From contig NZ_JAVSJA010000001.1 of the NCBI RefSeq assembly GCF_032027425.1, positions 3,794,001 to 3,858,000 on the forward strand: a DNA stretch of 64,000 nucleotides, in the 5' to 3' direction. The notes under the pieces were generated by a model. That model saw only the letters and a list, made by a program, of their open reading frames with translations, had not been told where the DNA came from and made no database searches. The translations under genes were made by a program, and so were the position numbers. Origin of the DNA: Microcystis wesenbergii NRERC-220. Its GTDB lineage: Bacteria; Cyanobacteriota; Cyanobacteriia; Cyanobacteriales; Microcystaceae. This document shows, in pieces, positions 18,459 through 27,432 of the stretch; the first letter of the stretch is position 1, and the number at the start of each line of letters is the position of its first letter.

Positions 18459-19532
18459 ATGGCACGCACTCCAACCCGTCTATTGATTGCCGCTAGTGGT
18501 ACTGGTGGTCATTTATTTCCCGCTTTGGCCGTGGCCGAGCGCTTGCCGGATTACGAGATTGAATGGTTAGGAGTTCCAGACCGTCTGGAACAGTCCTTAG
18601 TTCCAAAAACCTATCCCCTGCACACCATCCCCATTGAGGGGTTTCAAACCCGTTTGGGGTTAAAAACTCTCAAGATTCTGTTCGGTCAACTGCGGGCCAT
18701 TTGGCAAGTGCGTAGTTTAATCAAAAAACGTCAGATAGCGGCAGTTTTTACAACCGGGGGTTATATCGCGGGCCCGACCATTTTAGCGGCTCGTTTAGCC
18801 AATATTCCTGTCATCCTACACGAATCTAACTACATACCGGGCAAAGTCACGAAAGTTCTCGGTCGCTGGTGCGATACGGTTGCCCTCGGTTTTCAGGGAA
18901 CCGCCAGCTATTTACCCGGCACTCGCACCACTTGGGTTAGTACACCAGTACGAGAGCAGTTTCTCATTCCCCAGTCCCTAGATTTACCGATTCCAGAGGA
19001 TGCTTTTTTAATTGTCGTTGCCGGTGGTTCTCAAGGGGCCGTGGCTCTTAATCAAATTGTCCGGCAAAGCGCTCCCCAATGGTTAGAAAAAGGTATTTAT
19101 ATCGTGCATCTCACGGGAGAAAACGACCCCGAAGCCGATAGTTTGCGCCATTCTAACTATTTTTCCCGGCCTTTTTACGACAATATGGCGGGATTATGGC
19201 AAAGAGCTAATCTGGCTATCAGTCGCTCCGGTGCCGGCACTTTAACAGAATTAGCGATCACTTGTACGCCTTCGATTTTAATTCCCTATCCTTTTGCTGC
19301 CGAAGACCATCAGTTCTATAATGCCCAAGTTTTTGCTGAAGCTCAAGCCGCTTATCTTTACCGTCAAAATGAGTTAACTGCTCAGTTTTTAAGCGAATTA
19401 GTCCTCGATTTATGGTCTAATCCCGAAAAATTGACCGCCATGGCCCAACAAGCTTCTCATCTAGCTATTAGTGATAGTGCCGATTTATTAGCCGACTTGT
19501 TGAGAAGAAAGAGTCAAAAAGATAGTTTTTGA
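18459..19532 (+). CDS. murG: Undecaprenyl-PP-MurNAc-pentapeptide N-acetylglucosaminyltransferase MurG
   Basis: MurG adds GlcNAc to lipid I to make lipid II on the cytoplasmic face of the membrane. It shows the family's G-T-G-G-H-L-F-P-A-L-A N-terminal loop, the second glycine loop V-V-A-G-G-S-Q-G-A, the UDP-GlcNAc region I-S-R-S-G-A-G-T-L-T-E-L, and F-A-A-E-D-H-Q-F-Y-N-A. The length of 357 is normal. It is not in a cell-wall cluster here, as is common in cyanobacteria. Its 3' end overlaps the convergent Uma2 gene by 19 bases. Confidence 0.95.
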   Translation: MARTPTRLLIAASGTGGHLFPALAVAERLPDYEIEWLGVPDRLEQSLVPKTYPLHTIPIEGFQTRLGLKTLKILFGQLRAIWQVRSLIKKRQIAAVFTTGGYIAGPTILAARLANIPVILHESNYIPGKVTKVLGRWCDTVALGFQGTASYLPGTRTTWVSTPVREQFLIPQSLDLPIPEDAFLIVVAGGSQGAVALNQIVRQSAPQWLEKGIYIVHLTGENDPEADSLRHSNYFSRPFYDNMAGLWQRANLAISRSGAGTLTELAITCTPSILIPYPFAAEDHQFYNAQVFAEAQAAYLYRQNELTAQFLSELVLDLWSNPEKLTAMAQQASHLAISDSADLLADLLRRKSQKDSF

Positions 19533-20104
19533 AACAAATCAGCCACGCGAAAAGTGAACCCCGGAACCACATCTTCCCCCTCCAAAAAATCTCCTGATGT
19601 TAATAATCCCTGCGGTTCGTACCCGCAACGATAAACTAAAACATAGTGTTGACCTGGACTGATAACCCAAAGCAAACGAGTCCCATTGGCAAAATATTCG
19701 GCAATTTTGTCCTCGATTTCTGCCACTGTATTGCCAGGAGAGAGAATTTCTATCACTAAATCGGGCGCACCTTCTAGAAAACCCGTCGGCAATTCTTCCA
19801 ATCCTTGCAGACGTTTCTTGGCAAAAAAAGCTATATCAGGAGAGCGTTTATTACCATTTTTCATAGTAAAAGCAGTGCTGGAGTCCAATAATACCCCTAG
19901 TTTTCGAGATGTTACTAAAGCGAATAAAGCAGCACTTAAAATAATGGCAATATAACCGTGTAAAGCCCCAGAATTAGCCATATTAATTAACTCTCCCTTG
20001 ACCAATTCGTAACGATTACCATCGTCAGGTAACGCCATAAACTCTGCATCAGTCCATACTTTTGTCTCTGGAGTTTTCATCACAGTATTTTCTCGAATAG
20101 ACAT
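19514..20104 (-). CDS. Uma2 family (DUF820) endonuclease-like protein
   Basis: Uma2 proteins are PD-(D/E)XK-fold proteins of unclear role, greatly expanded in cyanobacteria. Seen: the N-terminal Y-E-L-V-K-G-E-L-I motif, S-P-D-I-A-F-F, and the catalytic-type core P-D-L-V-I-E-I-L-S-P with a downstream Lys (E-D-K-I-A-E-Y). The length of 196 is usual. GAGGAT lies about 6 bases before the ATG at 20104. It overlaps the 3' end of murG convergently by 19 bases. Confidence 0.88.
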   Translation of the reverse strand: MSIRENTVMKTPETKVWTDAEFMALPDDGNRYELVKGELINMANSGALHGYIAIILSAALFALVTSRKLGVLLDSSTAFTMKNGNKRSPDIAFFAKKRLQGLEELPTGFLEGAPDLVIEILSPGNTVAEIEDKIAEYFANGTRLLWVISPGQHYVLVYRCGYEPQGLLTSGDFLEGEDVVPGFTFRVADLFQKLSF

Positions 20105-20139
20105 AATTTATCCTCGGTAAATATTCACAAGTAAAACCC

Positions 20140-21000
20140 TTAAAGAATTTCCTGTAACATCCGATTGGCCTGGGAGGCGTAACCACCACCAAATAAATTA
20201 AAGTGATTGAGAATGTGGTAGAGATTGTAAAGAGTTTTGCGCTGTTGATAACCGGCATCGAGGGGGAAAACATCGTTATAACCCCGATAAAAAGCCGCCG
20301 GAAAACCGCCAAAAAGTTCCGTCATGGCTAAATCTACCTCCCGGTCTCCCCAATAGGTGGCAGGGTCTAAAATTACTGGTTCCCCATCGACGGTAATTGC
20401 CGCATTTCCCGACCACAAATCACCGTGGACGAGGGAGGGATGGGGTTGATGCTGACTCAAAATCTCGCTAATAGCGGGAATAACTTGATCCTCGTCGGGA
20501 AAATTGCCGCCGCGCTCCTTCGCAAGTCTTAATTGATAGCCAATACGCTGATGAGCGAAAAAATCCGCCCAATTGTTACTAATGGTATTAATCTGGGGAG
20601 TAGAACCAATGGTATTATTACACTGCCAACCAAAGCGATCGGATAAAGAAACTTGATGTAAATGAGCTAAATTTTGCCCCATTTTTTCCCAGCTTTGACT
20701 ATTGCCACCGCCGAATTCTAGCCACTCTAGCACTAAATAACTAGATTTCTCGGCAATTCCCCAACAAATTGGCTCTGGAACCCTGATAGTCTGGGTGGCG
20801 TGAATTTGCTTTAATCCTAAAGCTTCGGCGGCAAACATGGCCTCTTGGTTCGCTTGGTTAATCTTAACGAAATAAATTAAACCATTGCCACTGACGGCAT
20901 AACCCTGATTGATGCAGCCACCACTAACGGGACGACTTTTCTCAATTTCAAAAGGTTTTTCCGTGGTTTGGGCAATATGTCGGGCAATTTGAGTCCACAT
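20140..21000 (-). CDS. Fructosamine-3-kinase family protein
   Basis: This family phosphorylates sugar adducts on amines (protein deglycation). Motifs: the N-terminal S-G-G-C-I-N-Q-G-Y nucleotide loop, V-H-G-D-L-W-S-G-N (catalytic Asp), and L-D-P-A-T-Y-W-G-D-R-E-V-D-L-A-M (metal-binding Asp). The length of 286 is normal. It lies just upstream of the Uma2 gene on the same strand (35 bases), possibly cotranscribed. A CAGTTAT repeat array starts right at its 5' end. Confidence 0.88.
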   Translation of the reverse strand: MWTQIARHIAQTTEKPFEIEKSRPVSGGCINQGYAVSGNGLIYFVKINQANQEAMFAAEALGLKQIHATQTIRVPEPICWGIAEKSSYLVLEWLEFGGGNSQSWEKMGQNLAHLHQVSLSDRFGWQCNNTIGSTPQINTISNNWADFFAHQRIGYQLRLAKERGGNFPDEDQVIPAISEILSQHQPHPSLVHGDLWSGNAAITVDGEPVILDPATYWGDREVDLAMTELFGGFPAAFYRGYNDVFPLDAGYQQRKTLYNLYHILNHFNLFGGGYASQANRMLQEIL

Positions 21001-21001
21001 A

Positions 21002-21060
21002 GGTTATCAGTTATCAGTTATCAGTTATCAGTTATCAGTTATCAGTTATCAGTTATCAGA
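21002..21060. repeat. GTTATCA heptamer tandem repeat
   Basis: About eight perfect 7-bp units immediately upstream of the fructosamine kinase gene. A related TTACTG/TTCACTGA array lies at 21263-21334 and runs into the stop codon of the M16 peptidase gene. Confidence 0.92.
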
Positions 21061-21128
21061 TGTAAGTTTTAAGTTAATTAGTTATTTAGTTATCAGATGT
21101 AAGTTAATTAGTTATTGATTTATTTATT

Positions 21129-21245
21129 TATAGCGTTTCCTAAGCTAGTGAGGTACACATATTTTTCTTCCCTTTTGACTTTTGCCTCTTGCCTTTTGCC
21201 TAAAACCCATAACTTTTGTACCTCAGCAGACTGAAAAACGCTATA
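21129..21245. mobile_element. Small inverted-repeat element (MITE-like), family B
   Basis: A 117-bp segment bounded by TATAGCGTTT and its complement. The inverted repeat extends, with mismatches, to TGAGGTACA on each side. It has no coding capacity and the middle contains CTTTTGCC-type repeats. It sits in the 327-base gap between the M16 peptidase and fructosamine kinase genes. Confidence 0.65.
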
Positions 21246-21327
21246 TCTTCATCTTTATCCCTGATTACTGATTACTGTTCACTGATTACTGTTCACTGAT
21301 TACTGTTCACTGATTACTGTTCACTGA

Positions 21328-22617
21328 TTACTGAATTGGTCTCACCACCACCACACCGTAAGCGTTGAGATTTAAATACTCTTGACAGGCATTTTGAATA
21401 TCCTCTAAAGTGAGGGCTTCAATGTGTTGGGGATAACAAAAAGCCGGTTGTAAATCACCGATCTGAGTATGATAATAACCGTAAAGGTTAGCCCGATCGC
21501 TCGGTCTTTCATTGCTAAAAATAAACCGATTGGCCACTTGGGTTTTAACTCGTTCCAGTTCAGAAACTGTCACAGATTCCTGTTGGATTTGTCTAATCTG
21601 TGCTATCGCCTCCCTCTCCACTTGCTCGATATTTTCCGAGGCTAATTGGGCCGACACGGAAAAGACTCCTTGCACTGCTTGGGACATATTACTGGCAGTG
21701 ATTTGGGAAACTAAGGCCTTTTCTTGGCGCAGAGATTGAAATAATCGCGATACCTTGCCCTGACCCAGAATAGCTGCTAAAACATCGAGAGGATAGGTTT
21801 TTTCTAAGTCTCTTAACCCCGGCACTTTCCAAAATAGGATTAAGCGGGCCTGCTGCAAATTTTCATCCTCGTATTCTTGACGGATAATCTCGTTAAAGGG
21901 AGCTTCGGGCTGTAGATTGGCGATCGGATGGGAAATAAGCCCAGAATTGCCCTTACTGCCTAAATTATCTAAAGAATCACTCACAATAGCCATTAAATCA
22001 TCTACAGGCAAATTACCCACCACCGCCACCGTCATCCATTCGGGACGATACCAAGTCCGATGAAAATCGCGCATTTGTTGAGGAGTAAGATTTTCAATCA
22101 CTGCCGTCGGACCCAACACCGGACGACGATAGGGTAAAACTTGAAAACAGGTCTCCATGGTGCGATAAAAAGTGCGACGACGGGGATTATCCTGAGAACG
22201 ACGAATTTCTTCTAAAATAACCTGTCTTTCCCGCTCAAAAGCTTCATCGGGGATTAAAGCTTCTAAAACCACTTCTAGCTGGAGCGGGGCCAGATGGGCG
22301 AAGTCCTGCGGGGCAGTGGTAATGTAATAATGGGTGTATTCTTGGCTAGTAGCGGCATTAGTCACCGCTCCCCTCGATTCGATCGCCCGTTCAAATTCAC
22401 CACTGTCTAAGTTAGGGGTTCCCTTAAAAACCATGTGTTCGAGAAAATGAGCCATTCCATTGATCTGATCCGATTCTAAGGCCGAGCCGACCTGCAGCCA
22501 GACATTGAGATTAACCGCTTCTACCGGTTGACTTTCGGCAATAATCGTTAAACCATTGGCAAGACGGTGCAGAATCGGAGTGTTGAGCGTGGCAGGTTTC
22601 CCTAGGATAGCCGTCAT
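21328..22617 (-). CDS. M16 family zinc metallopeptidase
   Basis: Inverzincin peptidases resemble mitochondrial processing peptidase beta. The zinc site H-F-L-E-H-M-V-F-K-G-T is present near residues 57-67, and the second Glu lies in the R-Q-V-I-L-E-E-I-R-R region. There is no signal peptide, so it is cytoplasmic. The 429-residue length matches the single-unit cyanobacterial type. Its stop codon lies inside a heptamer repeat array. Confidence 0.9.
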   Translation of the reverse strand: MTAILGKPATLNTPILHRLANGLTIIAESQPVEAVNLNVWLQVGSALESDQINGMAHFLEHMVFKGTPNLDSGEFERAIESRGAVTNAATSQEYTHYYITTAPQDFAHLAPLQLEVVLEALIPDEAFERERQVILEEIRRSQDNPRRRTFYRTMETCFQVLPYRRPVLGPTAVIENLTPQQMRDFHRTWYRPEWMTVAVVGNLPVDDLMAIVSDSLDNLGSKGNSGLISHPIANLQPEAPFNEIIRQEYEDENLQQARLILFWKVPGLRDLEKTYPLDVLAAILGQGKVSRLFQSLRQEKALVSQITASNMSQAVQGVFSVSAQLASENIEQVEREAIAQIRQIQQESVTVSELERVKTQVANRFIFSNERPSDRANLYGYYHTQIGDLQPAFCYPQHIEALTLEDIQNACQEYLNLNAYGVVVVRPIQ

Positions 22618-22754
22618 TCTTTATTAGTCCTCGGTAATCACTCTGGCAAAAATTGTCACTTTTCTCTATTGTAGTCCCAGACCTTCAGAGAGCCAACAAG
22701 ATCGGGTCTTGGCACGCTTTTTGGCTGTGGTCGGTAAACAGTAAACTGAAAACT

Positions 22755-22791
22755 CAAATCTGATCACTGATCACTGATCACTGATCACTGA
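22755..22791. repeat. TGATCAC heptamer repeat
   Basis: Five near-perfect 7-bp units just upstream of the ncRNA promoter. Confidence 0.85.
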
Positions 22792-22801
22792 ATCGCCCCT
22801 C

Positions 22802-22830
22802 TTGCCTCTGAGAAAAAAAAATGCTATGAT
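22802..22830 (+). promoter_or_regulatory. Strong sigma-70-type promoter
   Basis: TTGCCT (22802-22807), a 17-base spacer and TATGAT (22825-22830) predict a transcript starting near 22837, well ahead of any ORF. It fits a dedicated RNA gene. Confidence 0.65.
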
Positions 22831-22836
22831 GGAACC

Positions 22837-23035
22837 AAATCGGGCTTCTACGTTGGTGACTGCCTTTCAAGTTTTTTGATCTATGCTTGATTGTGATAAG
22901 GGAGCGAATAACCAATCCGTGTGGTAGTAAACCGAGCTTGTACTCGGAAACAGAAACGCGGAATATAAGTTCCCACCTGGTTAACCCAGGTCATAAACTT
23001 AGGTAAAACGGCGTAGCGGTCTTTTCAAGTTTTTT
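22837..23035 (+). ncRNA. ssaA: Probable 6S RNA
   Basis: A ~200-base non-coding stretch follows a strong promoter. It can fold into a long rod with a central bubble, like 6S RNA, which binds and sequesters RNA polymerase. GACTGC near 22858 pairs with GCGGTC near 23017 (closing stem), GGGA pairs with TCCC around the middle, CCGTGT pairs with ACGCGG, and CCGAG/CTCGG (22932-22947) forms the apical hairpin. A side hairpin ACCTGG/CCAGGT lies at 22975-22991. The name rests on this fold and on context, not on a database match. It could be another abundant structured RNA or a long leader of the NADH dehydrogenase gene. Confidence 0.55.
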
Positions 23036-23206
23036 GAGCAGATCAGAGTCCCTGTACTTTTTTGGTTTTGCCTTCCGCGCTGGCCAAAAAAGCGCTGATT
23101 TATATTTTTTCTAGGTTAAAGACTGCTGTTTTCGGTAACGCTTGTCACTGCTAAATTGTGACAATCTGGACTACACTAGGGAAAATTTATGAATTATTGT
23201 TAAGCA

Positions 23207-24574
23207 ATGACTGAAAAACAGCCAAGAGTTGTTATCATAGGCGGCGGATTTGCGGGTTTATACACGGCCAAAGCCCTAAAAAACGCCCCCGTTCATGTTA
23301 CCCTCATCGATAAGCGAAATTTCCATCTTTTTCAGCCCCTCCTCTATCAAGTTGCTACTGGGGCGCTGTCTCCGGCCGATATCTCCTCACCTTTGCGCTT
23401 AATCCTACGGGGTCATGAGAATACAGATATTCTCCTCGATCATGCCATAGATATAGATCCGGTCAAGGGAGAAGTGATCTTGGAAGATCACCCACCGATC
23501 GCCTACGATCAGTTAGTTATTGCCACGGGAGTCAGTCATCACTATTTTGGCAATGATCAATGGCAGCCCTACGCTCCCGGGTTAAAAACCATTGAAGACG
23601 CAGTAGAAATGCGTCGTCGCATCTATCTCGCTTTCGAGAAGGCCGAGAAAGAAATCGATGCCGAAAAGCGGCAAGCTTTATTAACTTTTGTTATTGTCGG
23701 TGGCGGACCGACGGGGGTAGAATTAGCAGGAGCGATCGCTGAAATTGCCCACGGTGCGCTTAGGTCTGATTTTCACCAGATTAACCCCACAGAAGCGAAA
23801 ATTTTGCTCTTAGAAGGGATGGAGCGGGTATTACCCCCATATTCACCCGATTTATCCGCTAAAGCTGCCGCTTCTCTCACAAAATTAGGGGTGACAGTGC
23901 AAACTAACAGCATCGTTACCAATATTGTTGAAGGTTGTGTCAGCGTCCGTCAGGGAGAAAAGACGACAGAAATCGCTGCCGAGACAATTTTATGGGCAGC
24001 GGGGGTAAAAGCATCGAGAATGGGGCGAATTTTGGCCGAAAGAACTGGGGTAAATCTCGATCGCGTCGGCCGGGTAATCGTCGAACCCGATTTAAGTATC
24101 GCCGGTTATGCCAATATTTTTGTGATCGGGGATCTGGCTAATTTTGCCCATCAGGGAGATAAACCTTTACCCGGAATTGCCCCCGTGGCCATGCAGGAGG
24201 GCGAATATCTGGCCAATTTATTAATTTCTCGCCTAAAAGGGCAAAGTATTAAACCTTTTCATTATATCGATCGAGGTAGTCTGGCAGTTATCGGCCAAAA
24301 TGCGGCCGTGGTTGATTTGGGATTTGTCAAGTTTTCCGGGTTCATCGCTTGGTTAGTCTGGGTTTGGGCCCATATTTACTATCTGATCGAATTTGATAAT
24401 AAATTAGTGGTGATGGTGCAATGGGGTTGGAATTATTTTACCCGCGGTCGTGGCGCTCGTTTGATTACGGGAGAGGGGCAGAATTTAGCCTCGGGACAAT
24501 TGCCGCAAAATCACAGCCAAAATAATAATCTGGCCGTTTCTAACCAGACGGAAACTCTCTCTGCGCGATCATAA
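23207..24574 (+). CDS. Type II NAD(P)H dehydrogenase (NDH-2)
   Basis: A single-subunit, non-proton-pumping NADH:quinone oxidoreductase of the membrane surface. The first FAD-binding Rossmann motif V-I-I-G-G-G-F-A-G-L is at the N-terminus and the second (NADH) V-I-V-G-G-G-P-T-G-V-E-L-A-G is mid-protein. Also seen are the NDH-2 quinone-site signature H-L-F-Q-P-L-L-Y-Q-V-A-T-G, and I-F-V-I-G-D-L-A with A-P-V-A-M-Q-E-G. A C-terminal amphipathic segment (F-I-A-W-L-V-W-V-W-A-H-I-Y-Y-L) fits membrane attachment. I cannot separate NdbA, NdbB and NdbC by eye. Confidence 0.9.
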   Translation: MTEKQPRVVIIGGGFAGLYTAKALKNAPVHVTLIDKRNFHLFQPLLYQVATGALSPADISSPLRLILRGHENTDILLDHAIDIDPVKGEVILEDHPPIAYDQLVIATGVSHHYFGNDQWQPYAPGLKTIEDAVEMRRRIYLAFEKAEKEIDAEKRQALLTFVIVGGGPTGVELAGAIAEIAHGALRSDFHQINPTEAKILLLEGMERVLPPYSPDLSAKAAASLTKLGVTVQTNSIVTNIVEGCVSVRQGEKTTEIAAETILWAAGVKASRMGRILAERTGVNLDRVGRVIVEPDLSIAGYANIFVIGDLANFAHQGDKPLPGIAPVAMQEGEYLANLLISRLKGQSIKPFHYIDRGSLAVIGQNAAVVDLGFVKFSGFIAWLVWVWAHIYYLIEFDNKLVVMVQWGWNYFTRGRGARLITGEGQNLASGQLPQNHSQNNNLAVSNQTETLSARS

Positions 24575-24638
24575 AAGTGTGAAAAAATAGCCGTGATTAT
24601 CCAGTTATCAGTTAGCAGATAAGAACAATCGATAGATA

Positions 24639-24893
24639 ATGAAAATAGAACGTCCTAACAGTCTAGAAATTACCCCAGAGGAAAGCCAAGAATTAGAATA
24701 TTTACGAGTTAAAATTGAACGAGCAATCGAAGATGGTGTGATCACAAGAATAGAATTTGAATCGATTAAAACAATCATGTTTTCTAATAAGAAAAATAAT
24801 CCCGACCAAATCCTTCGTCAGGTGACACTGTATCGCCATTTAGTCGTTGAAAAACTGAATAATAGCGAACTAATTTTTGAATCTCCTCAATAG
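24639..24893 (+). CDS. Small hypothetical protein (84 aa)
   Basis: No family recognised. It is charged and predicted helical (T-P-E-E-S-Q-E-L-E-Y-L-R-V-K-I-E-R-A-I-E-D-G), with no membrane segment. It begins 65 bases after the NADH dehydrogenase stop, across a short CAGTTA repeat. Probably real given its length and codon use. Confidence 0.55.
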   Translation: MKIERPNSLEITPEESQELEYLRVKIERAIEDGVITRIEFESIKTIMFSNKKNNPDQILRQVTLYRHLVVEKLNNSELIFESPQ

Positions 24894-25067
24894 GGCGAAA
24901 TCCTCTTTCCAGCTATTTAGTACAAAAGCTCAAACGTCCTCTCCCTTCTTCCCACTCCCCACTATCCTATACCTTTTAAACAGGATTTAGTAAGTAGCTA
25001 GACATAATTAATTAGACATATCTAACCACCTCTTGCCTTTTACCTCCTGCCTTTTGCCTTTGTTAGC

Positions 25068-25709
25068 TTATTCTTTTTTGTCGCTACCTGGAAAAGCTCG
25101 ACCTTGAATATTTTCTAAAGCTGAAACTGCTGCCCTGGAACCAGCGATAATATCTCGTTCTTCTCCCCCTAAATATAAGCGGCCAAAACTGCCCACGGAA
25201 GTAACGTGTAGGATATTAATTAAAGCGGCTTTTTCGGCCTGATTAGCAGCGAGGGAAGCGTAGGCGGCCGGTTGCACTTCTAAAACGTATAAAGTCTGTC
25301 CCGCCATTAACATCATACCCCGAGAACTCCGGTTAATTAATTGGGCTTGGTAAGCGTCAATGTTGCGAATAATTTGGCTGGAGACAATTTGCGGTTTCAG
25401 ACAATCGCGCTGACTAACGCCTAAATACTGCAAAATTGCCTGACCGGCCGCCCTGACCTCTCCCTGACTGCTAGAATGGAGTTCTAAGAGTCCATAGAGT
25501 CGTTCTACGAATAGAACCCCCGGACGAACCACGGCGGATTTGAGGGCAATATCGGTGATGCGATTAATCTCGATGCCGGGGGAAATTTCAATCCAGAGGG
25601 AAGCATCCCCGGGTAAGGGTAAAAATCCTTGGGCGACTGTACCGATGTAAGCGGCGTGTTGAAGCTGTAAATTGTCAAGATAAACGTAACTGCGAAGTTC
25701 TACACCCAA
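25068..25709 (-). CDS. ccmP: Carboxysome shell protein CcmP (tandem BMC domains)
   Basis: CcmP is a double-BMC-domain trimer that stacks and forms a large gated pore in the beta-carboxysome shell. The 213-residue protein starts [15 protein letters not shown], as CcmP does, and has two repeated shell domains. The first carries [13 protein letters not shown] and G-L-L-E-L-H-S-S; the second carries [16 protein letters not shown] and [12 protein letters not shown]. It stands apart from a ccmKLMNO cluster, as is usual. Confidence 0.93.
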   Translation of the reverse strand: MGVELRSYVYLDNLQLQHAAYIGTVAQGFLPLPGDASLWIEISPGIEINRITDIALKSAVVRPGVLFVERLYGLLELHSSSQGEVRAAGQAILQYLGVSQRDCLKPQIVSSQIIRNIDAYQAQLINRSSRGMMLMAGQTLYVLEVQPAAYASLAANQAEKAALINILHVTSVGSFGRLYLGGEERDIIAGSRAAVSALENIQGRAFPGSDKKE

Positions 25710-25997
25710 GCTAATTTCTCCCTCTCTGGTCTATCTTAAAAGTTATGGGGACAGCTATAGGTTCTGCCGCCCTATCGATCGCCTTGAGGCTACAGTTAGA
25801 CCTAAAATGTCTTTCAGTCCTGTTTCTGTCCTCTAGCAAATCCCCATGCAAACCCCGGAGCGACGATTAATCAATCCTTAATTAGGGCTTAGGCATTACC
25901 ATCTTTCACTATAGTATAGAATCGGCGGCCTTTAAATTTGCTGGGGAGAAGCGGTAAAAAAACTATAATTATGGGGACAAACTGAGGGACAACCAGC

Positions 25998-27044
25998 ATG
26001 ACGATTCTTTTAGGGGGAGATATCGGGGGAACTAAAACAATCCTGCGTTTAGTGGATTGCCAAAACTCACCGGATAGTCCCCAACCCCTGCTAACTACTC
26101 TCGATCAAGAAATTTATCCCAGTAAAGAATACCCCGATCTGGTGCCGATCGTCCAGCAGTTTTTGGCCCGACAAACTACTATTCCCCCAGTGACAAAAGC
26201 TTGTTTCGGTATTGCCGGTCCAGTGGTTAACAATAGTTCCGAATTGACTAATTTAAGTTGGTCTCTAACTGGCGATCGCCTAAGCCACGAGCTGCAGATT
26301 GAGCGAGTAAAATTGATTAATGATTTTGCGGCGATCGGTTATGGGGTGTTAGGATTAGCCCCAGAGGAGCTGCACAATCTACAGTCGGCCCCGACAGTAC
26401 CAGATGCCCCGATTGCGGTTATCGGTGCGGGAACGGGGTTAGGAGAGGGTTTTTTGATTCCTGTCTCGAAGGGTAAATATCGGGTGTTTGGTAGTGAGGG
26501 TTCCCACGCTGATTTTGCCCCTCGATCGAGTTTAGAATATCAACTATTAAATTATCTCTTGGAACTCTATAATATCGAGCGAATTTCGGTGGAGCGAGTG
26601 GTTTCTGGTCCTGGAATCACTTCTATCTATCGATTTCTCCACGATAGTAACTATAGTCAGTCATCACCGGCCATGGCGGAAATTTACCGCACTTGGTTAG
26701 CAGAAATGGGTAAAACGCAAAAAACCGTCGATTTAGCGGCTAAAATTGCCAGTTTTGCCCAAGATAACTCGGATTATCTCTGTTATCAAACCATGAAAAT
26801 TTTTATCGAGGCCTACGGTGCGGAAGCGGGCAATTTAGCCCTCAAGTTGCTTCCCTACGGAGGATTATACATCGCGGGGGGGATTGCGGCCAAAAATCTT
26901 CCCCTAATGACCGAGGGTAGCTTTATGAAGGCTTTTCGGGCTAAAGGTCGGATGAGGGAGCTATTAAGCAATATTCCCGTTCATATCGTCCTTAATCCCC
27001 AAGTGGGACTGATGGGGGCGGTTTACTGTGCTAGTCAGCTATGA
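25998..27044 (+). CDS. glk: Glucokinase
   Basis: Phosphorylates glucose with ATP in the cytoplasm, feeding glycogen-derived or imported glucose into glycolysis. N-terminal L-G-G-D-I-G-G-T-K-T (phosphate loop), S-W-S-L-T-G and L-I-N-D-F-A-A-I-G-Y-G (catalytic Asp), A-V-I-G-A-G-T-G-L-G-E-G and L-Y-I-A-G-G-I-A-A-K-N are all in the usual order for the bacterial glucokinase family, not ROK. The stop TGA overlaps an ATG (27041) that would start the next reading frame. Confidence 0.93.
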   Translation: MTILLGGDIGGTKTILRLVDCQNSPDSPQPLLTTLDQEIYPSKEYPDLVPIVQQFLARQTTIPPVTKACFGIAGPVVNNSSELTNLSWSLTGDRLSHELQIERVKLINDFAAIGYGVLGLAPEELHNLQSAPTVPDAPIAVIGAGTGLGEGFLIPVSKGKYRVFGSEGSHADFAPRSSLEYQLLNYLLELYNIERISVERVVSGPGITSIYRFLHDSNYSQSSPAMAEIYRTWLAEMGKTQKTVDLAAKIASFAQDNSDYLCYQTMKIFIEAYGAEAGNLALKLLPYGGLYIAGGIAAKNLPLMTEGSFMKAFRAKGRMRELLSNIPVHIVLNPQVGLMGAVYCASQL

Positions 27045-27350
27045 GCGAGGGTTGACTGGATTTTACCAACGGCGGCGGCGATTGAGGCAAGCGCTCGAAA
27101 AAATGTTCTCCATCACCGTTTTCCTGCCCTTGGCTGTGCTTGGGGGGGCTTAGATGTTATTGGTGTTTATCAACAAAAGCCGCTAGAAAGCCGAAAAAAT
27201 GCCGATCAACAGCTAGAAAAAGTCCTACTGTCCTGTGAAGAAAAAATGTTAAATTCCGACCAGGCCAGTTTTGCCGACAAACTGCACTGGCGCGGTTATG
27301 GAAAACAGCCTAGGGCAGTTGCTCTGGCCGCGGGTCAATGCTATGATTAG
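27041..27350 (+). pseudogene. Frameshifted ORF coupled to glk, unknown protein
   Basis: An ATG at 27041 overlaps the glk stop as ATGA, but stops after four codons (M-S-E-G-stop). From 27054 another frame is open for 98 codons, beginning D-W-I-L-P-T-A-A-A-I-E-A-S-A-R-K and ending at TAG 27348-27350. It has no start codon of its own near its beginning. Deleting one T in GGTTGAC (27050-27056) would join the two into a 102-residue protein. I do not recognise it. A true frameshift mutation, programmed slippage or a sequence error are all possible. Confidence 0.45.
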
Positions 27351-27360
27351 GAAGACTTTT

Positions 27361-27432
27361 GCGGGTATAGTTCAGTGGTAGAACGTCACCTTCCCAAGGT
27401 GAATGTCGCGCGTTCGAGTCGCGTTACCCGCT
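27361..27432 (+). tRNA. tRNA-Gly (anticodon CCC)
   Basis: A complete 72-base cloverleaf. Acceptor GCGGGTA pairs with TACCCGC, D arm GTTC/GAAC, anticodon stem TCACC/GGTGA around the loop TTCCCAA (anticodon CCC), T arm GCGCG/CGCGT with loop TTCGAGT, discriminator T. The CCA end is not encoded. Confidence 0.95.

Noticed and set aside
21002-21060. Regular short repeats that could be taken for a CRISPR array
   Set aside because: Units are 7 bp and directly tandem with no spacers. The same holds for the arrays near 3346, 41531, 42556 and 63000. No cas genes are present.
25846-25881. 11-codon possible leader peptide upstream of glk
   Set aside because: Too short, no attenuator structure seen after it.
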